Shown here in pieces: positions 6,680-11,181 of a stretch of DNA of 11,181 bases. Both the position numbers and the translations under genes were made by a program. Each line of letters begins with the position of its first letter. The stretch's first letter is position 1. Origin of the DNA: Cycloclasticus sp. (lineage in GTDB: Bacteria > Pseudomonadota > Gammaproteobacteria > Methylococcales > Cycloclasticaceae); contig JAHRWG010000035.1 in NCBI GenBank assembly GCA_019090295.1, forward strand, positions 1-11,181, read 5' to 3'. Under the pieces are notes generated by a model. That model had not been told where the DNA came from and made no database searches. It saw only the letters and a program-made list of their open reading frames with translations.

Positions 6680-6705
6680 TTATTCCACCCTATTTTGAGG
6701 TACAA

Positions 6706-7128
6706 ATGGAGCGAAAAAACATACGCGATGCCGGTTTAAAGGTGACGTTACCACGATTAAAAATTTTAGATATGCTTGAAAATTCGCCCAATAAACATCT
6801 GTCAGCCGAAGATGTCTATAAAGCACTGATGAATGACGGGGAAGAAATAGGTTTGGCTACTATTTACCGTGTTTTAACGCAGTTTGAAGGGGCGGATTTA
6901 GTTAATAGGCATCACTTTGAGGGAGGGAACTCTGTTTTTGAATTAAATCAGGGAGAACACCATGACCATATTATGTGCATTAAGTGTAGTAGAGTGGAAG
7001 AGTTCGTTGATAAGGTCATTGAAAAGAGGCAATCGGAAATCGCCTCTCGAATGGGGTATGAGATTAAGGAGCACTGTCTTCACCTTTATGGTGTTTGTTC
7101 GGATTGTGCTAAGGAAGCTTCAACTTAA
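6706..7128 (+). CDS. fur: Ferric uptake regulator
   Basis: A 140-residue Fur repressor, a cytoplasmic iron-sensing transcription factor that with Fe(II) represses iron-uptake genes. The N-terminal winged helix includes the recognition helix GLATIYRVLTQFEGADLV (residues 49-66). Metal ligands in conserved places are His31, Glu79, and the HHDH cluster at 85-88. Cys91 and Cys94 (CIKC) form the structural zinc site, with a second CSDC pair at 131-134. Length and order are those of true Fur rather than Zur or PerR. GAGG (6697-6700) lies 5 bases before the ATG. The gene is divergent from bamE. No terminator is visible before the next gene, 49 bases downstream, so read-through is possible. Confidence 0.96.
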   Translation: MERKNIRDAGLKVTLPRLKILDMLENSPNKHLSAEDVYKALMNDGEEIGLATIYRVLTQFEGADLVNRHHFEGGNSVFELNQGEHHDHIMCIKCSRVEEFVDKVIEKRQSEIASRMGYEIKEHCLHLYGVCSDCAKEAST

Positions 7129-7165
7129 AAATATGCATTAATTAATCTCTGCAACTAATTGAAAT

Positions 7166-7180
7166 AAAGGAGTATTTATT
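7166..7180 (+). promoter_or_regulatory. Ribosome binding site and ATT start codon of the CoA-transferase gene
   Basis: AAAGGAG (7166-7172) is the strongest Shine-Dalgarno match near this gene. It sits 5 bases before ATT (7178-7180) in the correct frame. An in-frame TGA at 7160-7162 limits the gene upstream, and only Asn-Lys-Gly-Val-Phe codons lie between. This site decides the start, unless ATT is a sequencing error for ATG. Confidence 0.6.
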
Positions 7181-8014
7181 CCTGTTCTATTAAAAGGCTT
7201 AAAGGTTGTAACGCTTGCTCTTAATGTACCTGGGCCGTTAGCGGCTAAGCGTTTGTTGGAGTTGGGTGCAGAGGTCATTAAAGTTGAACCACCACAAGGG
7301 GACCCATTTGAACATTACAACCCAGAATGGTATCAAGACTTAAATAACCACCAGAGCATCAGAAAACTGGACCTTAAAAGTAAAACTGGGCTAGAGGTGT
7401 TTGATAGCCTGTTAACAGAGACTGACTTGCTGATAACGGCACAGCGGCCCTTGGCTTTAAAACGACTAGGGTTAGATTGGGTGCAATTACAAAGAAGGTT
7501 CCCTTCACTTAATCACTTGGCGATTGTCGGTTACCCCGAGCCAAATCAAGATCATGCGGGTCACGACTTAACCTATCAAGCCACTCTTGGGTTACTTAGC
7601 CCGCCAACGATGCCAAAAACGTTAATGGCTGATATGGCTGGTGCTGAACGTGCTGCTTTTGAGGGCTTAGCCATGCTAATGGCCAGTAAACTTGGAGAAA
7701 AGGGGCAACGTAAGGTCGTTGCGCTATCAGAAGCAGCTGAGTACATGGCTATGCCATTAAAGTACGGTTTAACGGGTGATGACGCATTATTAGGTGGACG
7801 GTTACCAGAGTATGCGCTTTATAACACTCAATCCGGCTGGGTTGCTATCGCTGCGATAGAGCCCCACTTCAAAGTAAGGTTGCAAAAAGGTTTGGGGTTA
7901 ATGGATTTATCTCATGCTAGTATCTCTCAAAAACTGAAAGAAAAAAGTGCGCTAGATTGGGTGGAATGGGCTAACGAGCAAGATATTCCGTTGGTTGAAG
8001 TGAAGAAAATCTAA
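7178..8014 (+). CDS. Short class III CoA-transferase (CaiB/BaiF family), probable ATT start
   Basis: A homologue of class III CoA-transferases, which move CoA between carboxylic acids. Reading upstream of the first standard start (TTG 7253) the frame stays open and continues the family N terminus: KGLKVVTLALNVPGPLAAKR leading into ELGAEVIKVEPPQGDPFE. No ATG, GTG or TTG precedes this part, but AAAGGAG at 7166-7172 stands 5 bases before ATT 7178, giving a 278-residue protein. The catalytic-position Asp is probably Asp152 in LMADMAGAERAAF, followed by GEKGQRKVVALSEA. Canonical members have roughly 380-430 residues. This one stops just after the DIPLVEV segment, where others continue with a further C-terminal part. 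It may be a natural short subgroup, a regulatory or racemase-like variant, or a decaying gene. The substrate is unknown. Confidence 0.8.
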   Translation: MPVLLKGLKVVTLALNVPGPLAAKRLLELGAEVIKVEPPQGDPFEHYNPEWYQDLNNHQSIRKLDLKSKTGLEVFDSLLTETDLLITAQRPLALKRLGLDWVQLQRRFPSLNHLAIVGYPEPNQDHAGHDLTYQATLGLLSPPTMPKTLMADMAGAERAAFEGLAMLMASKLGEKGQRKVVALSEAAEYMAMPLKYGLTGDDALLGGRLPEYALYNTQSGWVAIAAIEPHFKVRLQKGLGLMDLSHASISQKLKEKSALDWVEWANEQDIPLVEVKKI

Positions 8015-8019
8015 CAGAG

Positions 8020-8047
8020 CGAGACCTTTACGTAGGCAAAGGTCTCG
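8020..8047. terminator. Hairpin between convergent genes, possible terminator
   Basis: A perfect 10-bp stem, CGAGACCTTT 8020-8029 with AAAGGTCTCG 8038-8047, and an 8-base loop, between the convergent CoA-transferase and nitroreductase genes. Neither side has a good T run (GTGTGCTTTAATT on the + side). It may terminate weakly or protect 3' ends. Confidence 0.6.
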
Positions 8048-8082
8048 GTGTGCTTTAATTGTAGAGGGTACGGTGACAGGTT

Positions 8083-8748
8083 TTAGTCTGCCCAGCTTGT
8101 AAAACTTTCGACGGATTCGCGACGAGTTCGGTATTGGTTGACGGGGCTTTCGTCATTGGGATAGCCGAGCGATAATCCACAAATAAGAGCGTATTGGTCG
8201 GAAACGTCTAAAATATCCCTTACGATATCTGGGTAATCACTGGTTGACGCTTGTGGGCAGCTGCCTAAGCCATATTGGCGTGCCGCCAGCATAACGCTTT
8301 GAATAAACATCCCCATATCAACCCAAGACCCTTTACCCATGACTTTATCGATAAAGAAAAAAATGCTCACCGGCGCTCCAAAAAAATCATAATTGGCCAG
8401 GGCGGCAGCTTCTCTTTTTTCCTTATCTTCACGACCAATAGATAAAGCTTTGTAAAGATCCATGCCGCATTCAAAGCGACGGCTTTTAAATGGTTCTGCC
8501 CACTCAGTGGGGTAATAGTCGTAATCTGGGTTGGTTTTAATGCCTTTTTTATGGGCATTCAAAAATGCGCTAGAGATAGCCTGCTTGCTTTTACCTTGGG
8601 TAACAATAACTTTCCATGGTTGTGTATTGGTACCTGATGGGGCCCAACGTGCTGTATCAAGGATGTTTGTTAAGGTTTCTTTTGAAATTGGTTTTTCTAA
8701 ATAGGACCTGACGGACATTCGGTCAGTAATAGCATCTTTAATGTTCAT
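8083..8748 (-). CDS. Nitroreductase-family FMN-dependent oxidoreductase
   Basis: A 221-residue protein of the nitroreductase superfamily, FMN-binding homodimers that reduce nitroaromatics, quinones or related compounds with NAD(P)H. Features seen are the N-terminal RMSVRSY segment (Arg10, Ser12, Arg14) that contacts FMN phosphate, ARWAPSGTNTQPWKVIV, a variable middle rich in charged residues (FKSRRFECGMDLYKAL), the FFGAPVSIFFFI strand, VDMGMFIQSVMLAARQYGLG, and a C-terminal GYPNDESPVNQYRTRR that would wrap over the partner. The length is normal. The ATG at 8748 has no evident Shine-Dalgarno sequence. The gene stands alone between a convergent CoA-transferase gene and the divergent etf operon. 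The physiological substrate is not predictable. Confidence 0.93.
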   Translation of the reverse strand: MNIKDAITDRMSVRSYLEKPISKETLTNILDTARWAPSGTNTQPWKVIVTQGKSKQAISSAFLNAHKKGIKTNPDYDYYPTEWAEPFKSRRFECGMDLYKALSIGREDKEKREAAALANYDFFGAPVSIFFFIDKVMGKGSWVDMGMFIQSVMLAARQYGLGSCPQASTSDYPDIVRDILDVSDQYALICGLSLGYPNDESPVNQYRTRRESVESFTSWAD

Positions 8749-8933
8749 GTTGTTGTTATTGTATTTAAGTTAAAAAAACACTGTATCAGAAAGTATTGAC
8801 AATCTATATTTAAATTACAGTTTGCCAACGCGCTTATTTTGAAGAGCTTTATTTTGATTTTAATCACTGTGAATATTGCCTAATGGATGTTAGAATAAAA
8901 ACAGTTTTTTATGTATCAAAATAGGATTTAAGA
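8749..8933. other. Divergent intergenic region, nitroreductase/etfB
   Basis: These 185 AT-rich bases should hold promoters for both flanking genes. A TTGACA at 8796-8801 has no matching -10 box at 16-18 bases. No strong hairpin or small gene is visible. Confidence 0.4.
8888..8896 (+). promoter_or_regulatory. Candidate extended -10 promoter for etfBA
   Basis: TGTTAGAAT combines an extended -10 TGn with TAGAAT (five of six matches to TATAAT), predicting a start near 8903 and a leader of about 30 bases. The -35 region is weak. AGGA at 8923-8926 is the etfB ribosome binding site, 7 bases before its ATG. Confidence 0.35.
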
Positions 8934-9683
8934 ATGAAGATTTTAGTAGGCGTTAAGCGAGTCGTTGATTATAACGTTCGTATCCAAGTAAAGCCTGATG
9001 GCTCAGGTATTGCTACTAATGGGGTTAAAATGAGTATGAACCCATTTGATGAAATTGCTATTGAAGAAGCGCTTCGCATTAAAGAAGCTGGACATGCGGC
9101 AGAAGTTATTGCTGTCACAATGGGGCCTAAGGTTGCTCAAGAGCAACTAAGAACTGCATTAGCGATGGGTGCCGATCGAGCTATCCATGTTGAAACAGAT
9201 GACGATATTCAACCACTAACGGCTGCACGTATTTTTAAAGCCTTATGTGATAAAGAATCCCCCAAGATCGTGTTATTAGGCAAACAAGCCATTGATGATG
9301 ATAATAGCCAGACAGCACAAATGCTTGCTGCAATATCTCATTGGCCACAAGCTACTTTTGCGTCAAGCATTACACTGGACGGTGATAAGGCAACAGTTAT
9401 TCGAGAAGTTGATGCGGGGTTAGAAACACTGTCAGTTGATTTACCGGCCATTATTAGCGCTGATTTACGTTTAAATGAGCCTCGGTATGTGAAATTGCCA
9501 GATATTATGAAGGCAAAAAGAAAGACAATAGACACCTTTACCCTAGATGAGCTTGCCGTAGAGCCAGCCCCTGCAATAAAAATATTGAAAACATCACCAC
9601 CTGCAAAGCGTCAAGCGGGTATTAAAGTAGAATCTGTTGATGAATTAGTGGCCGCACTAAAAGAAAAGGGGTTAGTCAAATGA
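8934..9683 (+). CDS. etfB: Electron transfer flavoprotein beta subunit
   Basis: The beta subunit (249 residues) of the soluble alpha-beta ETF that takes electrons from acyl-CoA and related dehydrogenases. It holds structural AMP and contributes the dehydrogenase-docking loop. Features seen are the N terminus MKILVGVKRVVDYNV, MNPFDEIAIEEALRIKE, the family signature around residues 115-131 (LLGKQAIDDDNSQTAQMLA), REVDAGLETL near 158-166, and the recognition loop LNEPRYVKLPDIMKAKRK (180-197), where Leu188 fits the anchoring leucine. Length is normal for group I, housekeeping-type ETF. The stop overlaps the etfA start as ATGA (9680-9683), so synthesis of the two subunits is coupled. Confidence 0.97.
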   Translation: MKILVGVKRVVDYNVRIQVKPDGSGIATNGVKMSMNPFDEIAIEEALRIKEAGHAAEVIAVTMGPKVAQEQLRTALAMGADRAIHVETDDDIQPLTAARIFKALCDKESPKIVLLGKQAIDDDNSQTAQMLAAISHWPQATFASSITLDGDKATVIREVDAGLETLSVDLPAIISADLRLNEPRYVKLPDIMKAKRKTIDTFTLDELAVEPAPAIKILKTSPPAKRQAGIKVESVDELVAALKEKGLVK

Positions 9684-10621
9684 GTAAAGTATTAGTGATT
9701 GCCGAGCATGATGGCACAACATTAAACGGCTCTACAGCAAGAGCAGTAAGTTGCGCAAAAGAGCTTGGTTTAGATGCGATAGACATAGCTGTATTGGCGT
9801 CAGATGGTTGTTCGGTGAGTGAGCAGGCAGCTGCAATTAGTGGTGTTAACACGGTTATTTTGGTGGAAAACCCTGCTAATGAACACGCGGTTAGTGCGCT
9901 GCTAGCGCCTCAAATTGAGGCCTTATCAGATGGTTATAGCCATTTGCTTGCACCGAGTACAACCTTTGGAAAAGACCTGCTTCCACGTATTGCTGCCCAT
10001 TTAGGTGCTCCACAAATTAGCGATATTATGCGTGTTGAAAGTGCTAGAGTTTTTGACCGCCCAGTTTATGCTGGTAATGCCATTATTACGGTAGAAGCAC
10101 CAGAAGGCATTGTTATTGGTACAGTGCGTACAGCCTCCTACCCAGTTGCAGAAAATGGAGGATCCGCGACTATTGAAAAACGTGAGTTATCAGTTGAGCT
10201 ACCATCACATACACAGTTTGTTGAGTTAAGCTCAGGTGGCGGAGAAGGCCGGCCTGATTTGCAAGCAGCTGCAACAGTCGTGTCTGGTGGACGCGGTGTT
10301 GGTAGTGAGGAAAACTTTAGTGTTATATATGGCTTGGCTGATAAAATTGGCGCGGCTGTCGGTGCGTCACGTGCAGCGGTCGATGCGGGTTTTATTCCTA
10401 ATGATCACCAAGTCGGTCAAACAGGAAAAATCATTGCTCCCGATTTATACATGGCTTTTGGCATTTCAGGGGCTATTCAACACTTAGCTGGTATTAAAGA
10501 TGCGGGAACGATTGTTGCTGTGAATAAAGATGCCGATGCGCCAATTTTTGAAGTGGCAGACTTTGGTTTAGTGGGCGACTTATTTCAAGTAATTGAAGAA
10601 CTTGAGGCAGCACTAGGCTAA
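9680..10621 (+). CDS. etfA: Electron transfer flavoprotein alpha subunit
   Basis: The alpha subunit (313 residues), which carries most of the FAD-binding site of ETF. The N-terminal domain begins MSKVLVIAEHDGTTLNG. The C-terminal FAD domain includes VVSGGRGVGSEENF, GASRAAVDAGFIPNDHQVGQTGK, and the signature LYMAFGISGAIQHLAGIKDA, followed by NKDADAPIFEVADFGLVGDLF. All usual FAD-contact segments are present, so the heterodimer should be functional. It overlaps etfB by 4 bases and ends 54 bases before a strong terminator. The reduced ETF it forms is the expected substrate of the ETF-ubiquinone oxidoreductase encoded next. Confidence 0.97.
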   Translation: MSKVLVIAEHDGTTLNGSTARAVSCAKELGLDAIDIAVLASDGCSVSEQAAAISGVNTVILVENPANEHAVSALLAPQIEALSDGYSHLLAPSTTFGKDLLPRIAAHLGAPQISDIMRVESARVFDRPVYAGNAIITVEAPEGIVIGTVRTASYPVAENGGSATIEKRELSVELPSHTQFVELSSGGGEGRPDLQAAATVVSGGRGVGSEENFSVIYGLADKIGAAVGASRAAVDAGFIPNDHQVGQTGKIIAPDLYMAFGISGAIQHLAGIKDAGTIVAVNKDADAPIFEVADFGLVGDLFQVIEELEAALG

Positions 10622-10675
10622 CTCATAGAGAAATCAAGTATGAACCAAGACGTATTAGCTTAAAATATATGGGAC

Positions 10676-10708
10676 AAGGTGTCAGGAGACTTTCTGACAC
10701 CTTTTTTT
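10676..10708 (+). terminator. Rho-independent terminator after etfA
   Basis: A 10-bp stem, AAGGTGTCAG 10676-10685 with CTGACACCTT 10694-10703, an 8-base loop, and an uninterrupted T run 10702-10708. It lies only 21 bases before the ETF-QO start codon, so that gene needs read-through, or its own promoter close to or within this hairpin. Confidence 0.92.
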
Positions 10709-10729
10709 AAATACTAAGAAGGAAAGGTT

Positions 10730-11181
10730 ATGGAACGTGAGTCGATGGACTTTGATGTAGTGATTGTAGGCGCTGGACCAGCGGGACTGTCCGCAGCATG
10801 TAAGTTAATGCAGTTAGCCCAAGAAAAAGAACAAGAACTCACTGTTTGTGTCATTGAAAAAGGTTCTGAGATAGGCGCACATATTTTATCGGGTGCTGTT
10901 TTAGAACCCACCGCGATGAATGAACTTTTTCCAGATTGGAAGGAACAAGGAGCCCCGTTAAATACAGAGGTCGTCAGTGATGATATTTTCTACCTAACGG
11001 GTGAATCAAAAGGTATAAAAACACCTAACTTTTTAGTACCAAAACCTATGCATAACAAAGGCAACTATATTGTTAGTATGGGCAATGTTTGCCGTTGGTT
11101 AGCAGAGCAGGCGGAAGCGTTGGGCGTTGAGATATTTCCTGGCTTTTCAGCATCAGAAACTCTCTACAACGAGAATGGGAG
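10730..11181 (+). CDS. Electron transfer flavoprotein-ubiquinone oxidoreductase (5' part)
   Basis: The first 150 codons of ETF-QO, a membrane-associated FAD and 4Fe-4S enzyme that passes electrons from reduced ETF to ubiquinone. The gene runs off the right edge. The N-terminal dinucleotide-binding fold is clear: FDVVIVGAGPAGLSAACKL (GxGxxG), then the second strand VCVIEKG, followed by SEIGAHILSGAVLEP, which is characteristic of ETF-QO. Further on, FLVPKPMHNKGNYIVSMGN also fits the family. The start ATG follows AAGGA (10719-10723) with a 6-base gap. The quinone-binding and iron-sulphur parts lie outside the window. Placement directly after etfBA supports the assignment. Confidence 0.94.
   Translation, partial: MERESMDFDVVIVGAGPAGLSAACKLMQLAQEKEQELTVCVIEKGSEIGAHILSGAVLEPTAMNELFPDWKEQGAPLNTEVVSDDIFYLTGESKGIKTPNFLVPKPMHNKGNYIVSMGNVCRWLAEQAEALGVEIFPGFSASETLYNENG

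Noticed and set aside
6627..6705. Fur box for autoregulation between bamE and fur
   Set aside because: No stretch gives a convincing match to GATAATGATAATCATTATC; TATGATTATGTCAT is only loosely similar.
8796..8801. Consensus -35 TTGACA before etfB
   Set aside because: No -10 hexamer at 15-19 bases; TATATT follows too closely.
10640..10663. Seven-codon frame (MNQDVLA) after etfA
   Set aside because: Too short to support, and no ribosome binding site or conservation can be shown.
1..11181. CRISPR arrays, insertion sequences, tRNA or rRNA genes, phage or defence genes
   Set aside because: None seen on either strand; gene content and style are uniform housekeeping and catabolic chromosome.

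Overview
The window looks like ordinary chromosomal sequence from a gammaproteobacterium with fairly low G+C. The evidence is the ratA-rnfH pair, the divergent bamE/omlA-fur arrangement (known from Pseudomonas and relatives), a long-form LeuA, and an etfBA locus followed by ETF-ubiquinone oxidoreductase. A Rieske ring-hydroxylating oxygenase pair points to an organism that attacks aromatic compounds. A marine hydrocarbon degrader such as Cycloclasticus would fit, but that name is a guess from gene content and was not tested.

Layout. Bases 1-1431 carry the 3' half of a sodium:neurotransmitter-symporter-type transporter, then ratA and rnfH, closely packed on the + strand. Bases 1432-1668 are an AT-flanked, G+C-richer leader with several inverted repeats. 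leuA follows (1669-3222) and ends at a strong terminator. Bases 3424-5186 hold an oxygenase small/large subunit operon, closed by a terminator shared with a convergent minus-strand operon. That operon (5242-6626) reads bamE, then two 150-residue hotdog thioesterases. fur is divergent from bamE at 6706. A short class III CoA-transferase gene follows fur and appears to start at an ATT codon. A convergent nitroreductase gene lies at 8083-8748. etfB and etfA (8934-10621) overlap by ATGA, and the start of the ETF-QO gene runs off the right edge.

How the genes fit together. ETF and ETF-QO move electrons from acyl-CoA and other dehydrogenases to ubiquinone. The two thioesterases and the CoA-transferase-like protein act on CoA esters. 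The oxygenase would make ring-hydroxylated products upstream of such pathways. A shared catabolic role is inference: these genes lie in separate operons and no substrate can be read from the sequence. LeuA, Fur, BamE, RatA and RnfH are housekeeping.

No obviously new multi-gene system (defence, CRISPR, mobile element, secondary-metabolite cluster) is visible. The best leads are the structured leader before leuA with two mutually exclusive pairings, the probable ATT start and missing C-terminal part of the CoA-transferase homologue, the oxygenase pair without local redox partners, and the paired thioesterases that differ in Asp versus Glu at the same catalytic position.
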